Assembly (NCBI GenBank): GCA_964612505.1
Contig: CAZTEX010000011.1
Location: forward strand, 12,956 to 76,955
Reading direction: 5' to 3'
DNA length: 64,000 nucleotides
From: JAAZZY01 sp964612505
Lineage (GTDB): Bacteria; Chlamydiota; Chlamydiia; Chlamydiales; JAAZZY01
Shown: piece by piece, positions 43,584 to 52,460 of the stretch
How positions within the stretch are numbered: position 1 is the stretch's first letter
How the letters are laid out: the number at the start of each line of letters is the position of its first letter
Made by a program: the position numbers and the translations under genes
Notes under the pieces: model-generated
Told to the model about the DNA's origin: nothing
The model's input: the letters and a program-made list of their open reading frames with translations, nothing else
Database searches by the model: none

Positions 43584-44301
43584 TTTCCCCTGAAACATAT
43601 TTGTGCTCATGTCCATCACGGGTCTTCAGCACTAACGCCCCATCTTTATCTACTCTGCAATAATGTCCTTCAATGACTTCGTGACTAAGATCAAAAAGGA
43701 CTTTTTTCCCAGCTAAAAAAGAAATCTCTTCAAAATCTTTTAAAAAAACTTCAAATCCACGTTCAAGAAAGAGTTTTAGATTCCTTTTAAAAATAATTTC
43801 TGCGGGTCTCAAAATGGATTCTACAGAGCAAGTTGTCTCTGTTTCTGCTAAGATGGAAGTTGCTGCTTTTTCTATATGAGCTAGTTCATCTGGCTTCATA
43901 TTGATATTGATCCCAACTCCTACAAAGAAAATGCGTCCCCCTTGAATCTCTTTTGTTTCGGTTAAGATGCCGCCGAGTTTTTTATTATTTACATAAACAT
44001 CATTAGGCCATTTTAACAAAACTTGTAATCCTAGCTTTTGCAATACTTCAGCAAATGTTAAACCTGTCACCAAGCTGAGAGGATTAAATGAAAATTTTAA
44101 ATGGGGTACGAAAAAAGAAAAAGTGACATAAAGACCCGCTCCTTCTGGAGAATACCAATGTCGATTAGATCGACCTCGTCCTTTAGATTGTTGAGTAGCT
44201 GTAATAACATGCAACTTTGACAAGTCAAAAGAATGGAAATTTTCTTTAGCCCAGTCTTGAGTTGAATCAATTTTTTCAAAGTGATGGTAAATAGAGTCCA
44301 T
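43567..44301 (-). CDS. birA: Biotin--protein ligase BirA (no repressor domain)
   Basis: Attaches biotin to acetyl-CoA carboxylase carrier protein. GRGRSNRHWYSPEGAGLYVT is the biotinyl-AMP loop, followed by LLKWPNDVYVNNKKLGGILTE and GVGININ. 244 residues and no N-terminal helix-turn-helix, so monofunctional. Convergent with the NifU-like gene (17-nt overlap). Same neighbourhood as in Chlamydia. Confidence 0.92.
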   Translation of the reverse strand: MDSIYHHFEKIDSTQDWAKENFHSFDLSKLHVITATQQSKGRGRSNRHWYSPEGAGLYVTFSFFVPHLKFSFNPLSLVTGLTFAEVLQKLGLQVLLKWPNDVYVNNKKLGGILTETKEIQGGRIFFVGVGININMKPDELAHIEKAATSILAETETTCSVESILRPAEIIFKRNLKLFLERGFEVFLKDFEEISFLAGKKVLFDLSHEVIEGHYCRVDKDGALVLKTRDGHEHKYVSGEIKGWE

Positions 44302-44384
44302 AAAATTATCTTGAGAGGGGTGTTTTATTTATAAAAGTTAATTACCTTTTCCCTAACTGAATTTTTTAATAAAAGCAACACAAG

Positions 44385-45974
44385 TTAAGAGCAAAATTCT
44401 TTAATCCATGAATCAAACTGCAAAGGTTTCCCAAAAATATTGATATTGAGACGATTCCAAGACATTCGGTTACCAGGGAAAAATAATTTTTCATTTAAAA
44501 ATTGAGAGCAGTATTTTTCCCCATACATGGAGGGAGAGCCTGTTTCTTTTTTAAAATGTTCTTTGAACATCGAAGCCAAAAATTCTCCTAGCAAATAGCT
44601 ATAATAATATACAGGAGCTATGCCAAAGTGACATTTACAAGCCCAATCATTTTGCTCTCCACGTAGTGAAGGAGGACAAATGCGCTGATATTTTTGCACC
44701 AGGCTCCACCAAAGAGCATTTAAATCTTGCTCAGGATTTGCATAGAGAGCCGCTTCAAAATGGACCATCACGAGCACCCAACGACTAAAAATAATTTGGC
44801 GTCTCTTTTGACTTTCAATGGCTTCGGCTGTTACTTGCTCTATATTTTCATCCTGGATGATGCTTTTTAAATATAGAGGGTCATAGGCGTGTCTTCCAGT
44901 CATTAAAGCCACAGCTTCAGTTGTCAGCATATGGGGCGGGGTTCGAAGATACCAATTCAATGTTGGATCAAATGCTTTTTCGTAGACGGCATGACCAAGC
45001 TCGTGAATGAGTGTTTCTAGCCAGCGGATATTGGGTCGAATATTAGTTAGAATGCGAATATCTTTATTTCGATCAAGGTTCGTACAAAAAGCATGTTGGT
45101 TTTTTTCTTTTCGTTCATAAAGATCGCTCTTATTTAAGATATCATCGACCTCAAATCCCATAGAATTAAAGAACTGCTTAGAGGCTTTTACAATATCGAT
45201 ATTTTTTAAAAGGTCATCTAGATTGGGTGAAATGAGCGGATCTTCTTGGCAGAATGGATCATTCCAAGCCCATGGACCGATCGCTAGGGTCGTCGTTTGA
45301 AATTGTTTAGCTAATTTTTCTGCAATGTTTTTTGAAAGAAGGGAGTGACTTTCTTTAGATGCCTCATCAAAATGGCTTAGAAATTTAAATAACCAGTCAT
45401 GATCAATTTCATCATGTTCTAGTTTCATTTTATAATAATCGGCATAACCTAAGCGATGAGCTAACTGATTTCTTAATTTGACCAGCTTTAGTAAGAGAGG
45501 GGCTAAATAATTACCAACTTTTTTAGTCGCGTCCCAGGCTTGCTTTCTTCTTTCTATTTGCTTTTCTGCCTTCAAGATGTTTAGAAGATCATTTTCTGTT
45601 ACATCGTTATTTTCAAACCGACTCCTGAAGTTGACATACGCTTGAGCAATCTCTACTTCTGCATTAGAGATTTCTTTTAATAAAGAGGGAGGGGCTAGAG
45701 CCATTTTGTGTTTGTTAATCATGAGATTTAAGATACGCAGAAGGTCTGAACTGGTGATAGAGCCCTCTTTTTTCCAATCCAAAAATTTTTGATAATTTTC
45801 TTCATTACTATAAAGAAGTTTTAGCTCTGTTGTTAAAAGAGATAATTGTTCTGCAGCCTCTTTAGAACCTGTTGTTTCTAATTTCCAAGAAGCATGCTTG
45901 ACAGCAATGGTTTTTGTTTGGATAGTTGAGATCAATTCTTCAAGAAAAACGTTGAAGGCTTCTTCCGTCTTCAT
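44385..45974 (-). CDS. M2/M3-like zinc metallopeptidase
   Basis: About 529 residues. Start at the ATG with GGAA 7 nt upstream; an ATG 9 codons earlier lacks one. The zinc motif is ETLIHELGHAVYEK, with the third ligand expected in the downstream TTEAVALMTGRHAYD segment. Architecture is all-helical with an N-terminal lid, like oligopeptidases and ACE-type dipeptidases of clan MA(E). The AWDATKKVG...LRNQLAHRLGYADYYKMKL segment is typical. No signal peptide, so it probably degrades peptides in the cytoplasm. M2 and M3 cannot be separated by eye. Confidence 0.78.
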   Translation of the reverse strand: MKTEEAFNVFLEELISTIQTKTIAVKHASWKLETTGSKEAAEQLSLLTTELKLLYSNEENYQKFLDWKKEGSITSSDLLRILNLMINKHKMALAPPSLLKEISNAEVEIAQAYVNFRSRFENNDVTENDLLNILKAEKQIERRKQAWDATKKVGNYLAPLLLKLVKLRNQLAHRLGYADYYKMKLEHDEIDHDWLFKFLSHFDEASKESHSLLSKNIAEKLAKQFQTTTLAIGPWAWNDPFCQEDPLISPNLDDLLKNIDIVKASKQFFNSMGFEVDDILNKSDLYERKEKNQHAFCTNLDRNKDIRILTNIRPNIRWLETLIHELGHAVYEKAFDPTLNWYLRTPPHMLTTEAVALMTGRHAYDPLYLKSIIQDENIEQVTAEAIESQKRRQIIFSRWVLVMVHFEAALYANPEQDLNALWWSLVQKYQRICPPSLRGEQNDWACKCHFGIAPVYYYSYLLGEFLASMFKEHFKKETGSPSMYGEKYCSQFLNEKLFFPGNRMSWNRLNINIFGKPLQFDSWIKEFCS

Positions 45975-46043
45975 ATATATTTCCACGCGTTGAGCAAACA
46001 TTTAATTTTTTTAAGATTACTAGAATTTTTTTTTTTAAGATAG

Positions 46044-47186
46044 ATGAAGTTATTCGAAATAAAGTATCTCAAACGAATTGATTTACGTCTTTTTTTTGTT
46101 ACCGTTGTTTTAATGATCATTAGTTTGATGATTATGTCAGAGGCGCACACCTTGAGCCAAGTTGAAGAGATTATTGGCGAAACATTTTGGACGCCTTTAG
46201 CTTTAAGTCAGCTGAAGTGGTTCTTCATAGGGTTTATCGTTTATTTTTTATCAGCCTCTTTTGATTACAATAAATTAAGAGAATGGGCATGGATTTTATA
46301 TCTACTCATGCTAATAGCTCTCATAGGCCTTTTCTTTACCTCAGAAAGCCATAATGTGCAGAGATGGTATCGAATACCTGGATTGTTTTATGTGCAGCCC
46401 TCTGAGCTCGCTAAGCTCATTGTTGTGATTGCGTTGAGCTGGTTTTTAGAAAAGCAAAAGAACTACAGCACTCAACTAAGCACGGCCTTTTATGCTGGTT
46501 TGATTGTCGGAATTCCCTTCTTGCTTATTTTAATGCAGCCCGATTTGGGCTCTGCACTCGTTCTTTATCCGATTGCCCTGGTGATGTTTTATTTTGCAGA
46601 CTTATATGCCCCCCTTGTCAAATTGATGACTTGTGGTTTAGTCATAGGAATGGTTGTTTTTTCATCTATCCTAATGGGAATTGTCCCATATGAGAAAGCC
46701 AAGCCGATTGCCACAATCTTTCTAAAAGAGTATCAGTATCAAAGACTTGACCCAAATGATTACCATCATAAGTCAGCAGCGACAGCTATTTCATTAGGAG
46801 GGTTAACAGGCAGAGGATGGAGGCAAGGTGATTTTACAAGTGGGGGATGGCTACCAGCCCCACAAACAGACTCCGTTTTTCCTAATTGGGGGGAGCATTA
46901 TGGCTTTATAGGGCTTGTTTTTTTACTGGTAATTTTTTATATTTTATTATCCTTAAGTTTCAAAGTATCAACAGTTGCAAAAGATCATTTTGGTCAACTT
47001 TTGTCAACAGGAGTTGCAGTTTATTTGGCAATGCATATTCTAATCAATATAGGCATGATGTGCGGAATGTTGCCGATTACGGGCGTTCCCTTAATTCTAG
47101 TGACCTATGGGGGATCATCTATTATTGTTACAATGGGTGCTCTAGGAATGTTACAAAGTATCTATAGCCGGAGGTTTATGTTTTGA
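46044..47186 (+). CDS. rodA: Rod-shape SEDS protein RodA
   Basis: Peptidoglycan glycosyltransferase of the SEDS family, polytopic inner-membrane protein of 380 residues. Seen: GLFYVQPSELAKLIVVIALS, ILMQPDLGSALVLYPIALV, DFTSGGWLPAPQTDSVFP in the large periplasmic loop and PITGVPLILVTYGGSS at the end, all RodA/FtsW landmarks. It fits the chlamydial use of peptidoglycan at division. The last codons overlap the next gene by 4 nt. Confidence 0.92.
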   Translation: MKLFEIKYLKRIDLRLFFVTVVLMIISLMIMSEAHTLSQVEEIIGETFWTPLALSQLKWFFIGFIVYFLSASFDYNKLREWAWILYLLMLIALIGLFFTSESHNVQRWYRIPGLFYVQPSELAKLIVVIALSWFLEKQKNYSTQLSTAFYAGLIVGIPFLLILMQPDLGSALVLYPIALVMFYFADLYAPLVKLMTCGLVIGMVVFSSILMGIVPYEKAKPIATIFLKEYQYQRLDPNDYHHKSAATAISLGGLTGRGWRQGDFTSGGWLPAPQTDSVFPNWGEHYGFIGLVFLLVIFYILLSLSFKVSTVAKDHFGQLLSTGVAVYLAMHILINIGMMCGMLPITGVPLILVTYGGSSIIVTMGALGMLQSIYSRRFMF

Positions 47187-47731
47187 AAGACTCAACTAAA
47201 CATACATTTTTATTTCATCCAGAGCAATGGGTGGGTGATGGGACGATTACTTTTAATGAGTTTGGCCACGGCTTAAAATTTTACACTCATTGGAAAGTAG
47301 CTGATCAAGCCAAAGAAGAGGCTAGATGCATTCAAGAAATTGAAGTAGAAGGGTTAATGGACAAAACCCAAAACAAGTTCACTTTGACAGAAATCAAAAA
47401 CAATACTTTTATTATTACTTTAGAGAACGAAAGTCTTGGCAAAGTGATTGGTAAGGGTGTTTATGATGATAAAACAGTTGCTTGGGAATTTTCTAACAAA
47501 GAGCTTGGCTTTGAAGGTTTTGAAGTTTATGAGCTTCAAGAAGATGGTGGATATGTAACTCGAGGAGAATATATTTCCATTGATCAACTGCGAACCATTA
47601 TTGAAGGCAAGATTTGGAAAAAACAAGCTACTAAGCGTGACAAAAAAAGTACCTCTGCAAAAGTGGAAGAAAGCGCTGTTGAAGAAAAAGAAGAGACAGA
47701 AGGATCTGGGAATTCAACAGATTCAGATTGA
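47183..47731 (+). CDS. Hypothetical protein coupled to rodA
   Basis: 182 residues; TTG start overlapping the rodA stop, with GGAGG 9 nt upstream inside rodA. The first 145 residues are predominantly beta, with HPEQWVGDGTITFNEFG at the start and no signal peptide; the last 35 are Lys/Glu/Ser-rich and disordered. No recognised motif. The beta part resembles lipocalin-like or calycin folds only loosely. Tight coupling to rodA suggests a link to cell-wall work or simply shared expression. Confidence 0.62.
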   Translation: MKDSTKHTFLFHPEQWVGDGTITFNEFGHGLKFYTHWKVADQAKEEARCIQEIEVEGLMDKTQNKFTLTEIKNNTFIITLENESLGKVIGKGVYDDKTVAWEFSNKELGFEGFEVYELQEDGGYVTRGEYISIDQLRTIIEGKIWKKQATKRDKKSTSAKVEESAVEEKEETEGSGNSTDSD

Positions 47732-47769
47732 TTCTGTAGATCGTGCTTTAAACGACGAGCTTATATTCT

Positions 47770-48996
47770 TTAACAAGGAATCACTTTAAACGTTAAAAGA
47801 AACTGTAGGATGATCACAGCGACGCCTATGATCATCATCGCTGCTAGTGATATTTTGCCGCCCACAACCTGATATTTTCGTTCAATATGAAGCTTATAAC
47901 GGCTTTTCCAAAGCATTAAGGCAGGTAAGATAACAAATAAGGTGGCGCATCCAAAACTTCCTGCGTAGCTTATTGCCAATAGAAAGATTTTTGGAAATAA
48001 AATCGCTATGACATAGGGAGGGATGAAAATTAAAGAGCACAAAATAGTTTTGCCACTTCCTGTTTTTTCAATTTTAAAACCATCTGCTAGAAAATCAAAT
48101 AGACTTAAAATGACTCCTAAATACGACGTTGCAATCGCACAAAAAGCAAAGATTTGACTGAAAGAGTTGACAGAACCATTTTTAAGAATGGCTACCAATC
48201 CCTGAGAAGCAGATTGGCCATTTCTAAGTAGATGTTTAATGCTAATAGAGCCCTCTATTGGAATAATACCCAAAACAAACCACTCCCAAATTATATAAAT
48301 AATAAGTGGGATGAAGCCGCCAAGAATAATAACCCATTTTAACGCTTTCAGGTCTCGTTTAAGATAGGTCGTTAAAGAGGGAATGACATTTTGAAAAGTA
48401 AAGGAGGTCGCAATCACAGGAATTCCCATGAGCGAGTATTTCCAATTAGAGGTTAAAAGGTATTCTGTATTGATAAATCGAGCGCCTAGGCTAATTAACA
48501 AAACATAGCTTACCACAATTCCTAAGACAAGTACGATATTTGTATTGGCTAAAGCTCGAGTACCAGAGTACAACGCAGGCAAATAAAGTAGTAAGCTGAG
48601 TGTAACTCCCACCCAGTTTGAAAATGGCATCTTAAAAATAACCATCAACAAACTATTAATTAATGTTCCGCTAAGTGCAAGGTATGCAACAGATACGCTA
48701 TAGAAAAGAAAAATATAAGTCGTAAAAGCAAAAGCTCTACCCACTGGCCCTAGTGTAGTTTTGGCCATTGAAAGTAAGTTAGCCTCATATCCTAGAGTTA
48801 GATTGACTTCTAGCAACATAAGGCTTGCGTAAGTTACGATAAGCCAGGAAATAATGTAGATAAGCACAGCTGGCCAAAAACCAGCAAGACCTGTTAAAAC
48901 AGGAAGAGCCAACATCCCAGCACCAATACTTGTTCCAGCTGCGATGAGCACAGCCCCTAAAAAAGTAATTGGTTTAGATTTGGATGTAGACTCCAT
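47770..48996 (-). CDS. tyrP: Aromatic amino acid permease (TyrP-like, HAAAP family)
   Basis: 408-residue inner-membrane transporter with 11 predicted segments. The N-terminal AGTSIGAGMLALPVLTGLAG is the family signature, then LLEVNLTLG and FTFQNVIPSLTTYLKRD. Chlamydiae use TyrP-type permeases to import tyrosine or tryptophan from the host. It begins 22 nt after rpsJ on the same strand; whether it belongs to that operon or has its own promoter is unclear. Confidence 0.87.
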   Translation of the reverse strand: MESTSKSKPITFLGAVLIAAGTSIGAGMLALPVLTGLAGFWPAVLIYIISWLIVTYASLMLLEVNLTLGYEANLLSMAKTTLGPVGRAFAFTTYIFLFYSVSVAYLALSGTLINSLLMVIFKMPFSNWVGVTLSLLLYLPALYSGTRALANTNIVLVLGIVVSYVLLISLGARFINTEYLLTSNWKYSLMGIPVIATSFTFQNVIPSLTTYLKRDLKALKWVIILGGFIPLIIYIIWEWFVLGIIPIEGSISIKHLLRNGQSASQGLVAILKNGSVNSFSQIFAFCAIATSYLGVILSLFDFLADGFKIEKTGSGKTILCSLIFIPPYVIAILFPKIFLLAISYAGSFGCATLFVILPALMLWKSRYKLHIERKYQVVGGKISLAAMMIIGVAVIILQFLLTFKVIPC

Positions 48997-49018
48997 TGAT
49001 TACTAACTAAATTTGTGT

Positions 49019-49339
49019 TTATGCAGCTTTAATTTTGATATCTACCCCTGCAGGCAAAGTTAATGTTTTTAAGGCATCAACGGTTCTTCCTGTTGGGTTT
49101 AAAATATCCATCAAACGTTTATGTGTTCTAATTTCAAACTGCTCTCTTGATTTACGATCAATGTGAGGAGATCTTAAAACAGTGTATATTTCTCTTCTTG
49201 TGGGTAAAGGAATTGGACCGACAACTCTTGCACCTGTTCTTTTAGCTGTTTCAACGATATCTGCAGTAGCGCGATCTAAAATTCTTTGATCGTAACCTTT
49301 AAGTCGGATTCTAATTTTTTGTTTATCTTCTTTAGCCAT
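49019..49339 (-). CDS. rpsJ: 30S ribosomal protein S10
   Basis: 106 residues: IRIRLKGYDQRILDRA, VVGPIPLPTRREIYTVLRSPH and EQFEIRTHKRLMDI are the S10 core. Also the NusB partner in antitermination. Last ribosomal gene of the leftward str-type operon, 13 nt after fusA, an order shared with Chlamydia. Confidence 0.97.
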   Translation of the reverse strand: MAKEDKQKIRIRLKGYDQRILDRATADIVETAKRTGARVVGPIPLPTRREIYTVLRSPHIDRKSREQFEIRTHKRLMDILNPTGRTVDALKTLTLPAGVDIKIKAA

Positions 49340-49352
49340 TTTTTTCTCTTAA

Positions 49353-51440
49353 TTATTTTTTAACAATCTCTTCTTGGACTTTAGCAGGCACTTTTTCAAA
49401 GTGGCTCGGCTCCATACTATAATTTGCACGTCCAGAACTAAGGGATCGCAGTGTTGTAGAGTAACCAGACATTTCACTGAGTGGCACTTCTGCTTCTACG
49501 ATTTGGATACTTTTTTGAGCTCTTTGTCCTAGAATTTTACCGCGACGTCTGTTTAAGTCTCCTAGTACATCACCCATTGATTCTTCAGGTGTTGTTACAT
49601 CGACTTTCATGATCGGTTCAAGAAGAACGGGCTTACATTTTCTGGCAGCTTCTTTCAAAGCCATCGATCCGCAGATTTTAAACGCCATTTCACTTGAGTC
49701 TACATCGTGATAAGATCCAAAGACAATATGTACTTTAACGTCTATTAGGTTATATCCAGCCAGCACACCTGTTGTTAGACCTTCCTCAATCCCTTTAATT
49801 GTTGGGTTAATATATTCTTTTGGAATAACACCACCCACAATCTTACTGACAACTTCATTACCTTTTCCAGGTTCATTAGGTTCAATCTCGACAACAACGT
49901 GTGCATATTGACCGCGACCACCCGATTGTTTAACAAACTTGGTGTCGGCTTTTCCTGGAATAGTGATTGTTTCTTTGTAAGAAACTTGAGGTTTACCTAC
50001 ATCGGCTTCAACGCTGAACTCTCTAAACATTCTATCACGTAGAATTTCTAGGTGAAGCTCACCCATACCCGCAATGATTGTTTGTCCTGTCTCTTGATTC
50101 GTTGTAACTCTAAAAGTAGGATCTTCTTCAGAAAGTGCTGATAGAGCTAATGAAAGTTTTTCGCGATCCGCTTTAGATTTTGGTTCAATAGCCATGGAAA
50201 TTACAGGTTCTGGGAAATCCATTTTCTCAAGTAGTAATGGAGTTCCAACAGCACATAGAGTATCACCCGTTGTCGTATTTTTTAATCCGATACAAGCGGC
50301 AATATCACCTGTGAAGAACTCATCTTTATCATGGCGTTGGTTCGCATGCATTTCTAGAAGACGAGTTACACGCTCTTTTTTCCCTTTTGTCGTATTAATA
50401 AGAGTCGAGCCTTTTGTTAACGTACCGCTATAAACACGAACAAACGTTAAACGACCTACATATGGGTCTGTCATGATTTTAAAGGCTAAAGCAGCTAAAG
50501 GAGCATCATCTTTGGGTTCAAGCATGAACTCTTCATGAGTGTCTTCATTCATCCCTTTAATTTCTCCGCGATCTAGTGGAGAAGGCATCCATCGAACAAC
50601 CGCATCTAAGAGCTGTTGAACACCTTTGTTTTTAAACGCAGATCCACAAAGAACTGGATTGAATTTATTTTGGCATACGCCTTTACGCATTACTGCGTGA
50701 ATTTCTTTTTCTGTGAGCGTTTCTGGAGCTTCTAAGACTTTCATCATGAACTGCTCGTCGTTTTCGTCGATGGTAGCTAGTTCTTCTAAAAGGGCAGCTC
50801 TCATTTCTGCACATTTTTCTTTTAAATTATTTGGAATTTCAACTTCATCCCATTCAGCCCCTTGAGTCTCTTCTTTGAAGATAAGGGCTTTCATTGTAAT
50901 TAAGTCAACAAGACCTTTGAATTCATTTTCAGCGCCGATTGGGCAATGAACTGGGACAGCGTTTGCCCCTAGTTTTTCTCTCATTGTTTTAACGGCATCG
51001 AAGAAGTCTGCACCTGTTCTATCCATCTTATTAACAAAAGCAATTCGAGGTACTTTATAGCGATCAGCTTGTCTCCAAACTGTTTCAGATTGCGGTTCAA
51101 CACCTGATACTGAACAAAATACAGCAACAGCTCCGTCTAATACGCGAAGCGATCTTTCAACTTCAATTGTAAAGTCAACGTGTCCAGGAGTGTCAATAAT
51201 GTTGATCTTACAATCTTTCCAGTAAACAGTTGTTGCAGCACTTGTAATGGTAATTCCACGTTCTTGTTCCTGCTCCATCCAGTCCATTGTTGCAGCGCCT
51301 TCATGAACTTCGCCGATGCGGTGAACTCGGCCACAGTAATACAAAATTCTTTCTGTCGTTGTCGTTTTACCAGCATCAATGTGGGCCATGATGCCAATAT
51401 TGCGTACATTACTGAGTTTGTCTTTGTCAGGTCTAGCCAT
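49353..51440 (-). CDS. fusA: Elongation factor G
   Basis: GTPase driving ribosomal translocation. G1 AHIDAGKTTTTERILYYCG, G3 DTPGHVDFT, G4 NKMD; domain IV has VKQSGGRGQYAHV, so this is canonical EF-G. 695 residues. Lies between rpsG and rpsJ in the standard order with 15- and 13-nt gaps. Confidence 0.98.
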   Translation of the reverse strand: MARPDKDKLSNVRNIGIMAHIDAGKTTTTERILYYCGRVHRIGEVHEGAATMDWMEQEQERGITITSAATTVYWKDCKINIIDTPGHVDFTIEVERSLRVLDGAVAVFCSVSGVEPQSETVWRQADRYKVPRIAFVNKMDRTGADFFDAVKTMREKLGANAVPVHCPIGAENEFKGLVDLITMKALIFKEETQGAEWDEVEIPNNLKEKCAEMRAALLEELATIDENDEQFMMKVLEAPETLTEKEIHAVMRKGVCQNKFNPVLCGSAFKNKGVQQLLDAVVRWMPSPLDRGEIKGMNEDTHEEFMLEPKDDAPLAALAFKIMTDPYVGRLTFVRVYSGTLTKGSTLINTTKGKKERVTRLLEMHANQRHDKDEFFTGDIAACIGLKNTTTGDTLCAVGTPLLLEKMDFPEPVISMAIEPKSKADREKLSLALSALSEEDPTFRVTTNQETGQTIIAGMGELHLEILRDRMFREFSVEADVGKPQVSYKETITIPGKADTKFVKQSGGRGQYAHVVVEIEPNEPGKGNEVVSKIVGGVIPKEYINPTIKGIEEGLTTGVLAGYNLIDVKVHIVFGSYHDVDSSEMAFKICGSMALKEAARKCKPVLLEPIMKVDVTTPEESMGDVLGDLNRRRGKILGQRAQKSIQIVEAEVPLSEMSGYSTTLRSLSSGRANYSMEPSHFEKVPAKVQEEIVKK

Positions 51441-51455
51441 GGATTTAATTTCTCC

Positions 51456-51926
51456 TTACCACTTGAAGTGTGCGAAGGCTTTGTTTGCCTCAGCCATACG
51501 GTGTGTGTCATCTTTCTTTTTAATTGTAGCGCCTTGATTGTTATAGCAGTCGTAAAACTCCATAGCAAGGCCATCTTCCATCGATTTCCCAACTTTTTTT
51601 CGAGAGTTATCAATGATCCAGCTCATAGCAAGAGCAAAGCTTCTTTGCGGAGCAATTTCAATAGGAACTTGATAAGTAGCTCCACCAATTCTTCTTGATT
51701 TTACTTCAAGAGCTGGGCGGGCATTTTCAAGAACTGATTCGAAAGCTTCTAAGGGATGTTCTGATTTAATTTTTTGAGCAAATTTTTCCATTGCACTGTA
51801 GACAATGTGTCTAGCAACGTTTTTTTTGCCCATTAACATTACTTTGTTAATAAATTTAGATAATATAACACTGTTGTAAACCGGATCTGGCGCAACTTTG
51901 CGTTTTTCTGCTCTTCGTCTTCTCAT
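51456..51926 (-). CDS. rpsG: 30S ribosomal protein S7
   Basis: 156 residues: MRRRRAEKRKVAPDPVYNS, FINKVMLMGKKNVA, RRIGGATYQVPIE and the basic C-terminal helix. Binds the 16S rRNA head and is often the autoregulator of the str operon. 18 nt downstream of rpsL. Confidence 0.97.
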   Translation of the reverse strand: MRRRRAEKRKVAPDPVYNSVILSKFINKVMLMGKKNVARHIVYSAMEKFAQKIKSEHPLEAFESVLENARPALEVKSRRIGGATYQVPIEIAPQRSFALAMSWIIDNSRKKVGKSMEDGLAMEFYDCYNNQGATIKKKDDTHRMAEANKAFAHFKW

Positions 51927-51944
51927 CTAATTTGAACCTCTGTT

Positions 51945-52316
51945 TTATTTAGGGCGTTTCGCGCCGTATTTAGAACGACTTTGTTTTCTATTTTCAACGG
52001 CAGCGCAGTCTAAAGCTCCGCGAACGATATGATATCTTACCCCAGGAAGGTCTTTTACACGACCACCACGTACAAGTACGATACTGTGCTCTTGAAGGTT
52101 GTGTCCTTCTCCACCAATATAGGCAATGACTTCATGGCCATTGGATAGTCTGACCCAAGCCACTTTTCGAAGAGCCGAGTTTGGTTTTTTAGGCGTTTTA
52201 GTTTTTACCTGCAAGCACACCCCACGTCTTTGAGGACATTTTTGAAGTGCTGGAGACTTATTACGTCTAACTTTGTCTTTTCTGTTGCTCTTAATCAGCT
52301 GATTGATTGTTGGCAT
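51945..52316 (-). CDS. rpsL: 30S ribosomal protein S12
   Basis: 123 residues: MPTINQLIKSNRK, RRGVCLQVKTKTPKKPNSALR, AYIGGEGHNLQEHSIVLVRG, VRYHIVRGALD. At the streptomycin-determining site the residue after KTKTPK is Lys, and the PNSALRK loop is wild type, so no resistance change is visible. First gene of the str operon; about 145 bases separate it from rarA upstream. Confidence 0.97.
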   Translation of the reverse strand: MPTINQLIKSNRKDKVRRNKSPALQKCPQRRGVCLQVKTKTPKKPNSALRKVAWVRLSNGHEVIAYIGGEGHNLQEHSIVLVRGGRVKDLPGVRYHIVRGALDCAAVENRKQSRSKYGAKRPK

Positions 52317-52460
52317 TTAGCTTGTTACTCCTATGAGAATGGGATTAAAATATCAGTAAACTGAAAAGTTTAGGGCATACTTTAGCATAGAAGAAGAATT
52401 ATTGGCAAAAGGATTCAATGTGGTTTTTTAAGAGTTTAAAAAATTATTTATTAAGTTTGT

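Noticed and set aside
51180..51698. 172-codon open frame antisense to fusA and rpsG
   Set aside because: It is a shadow of two highly conserved genes on the other strand and has no family motif.
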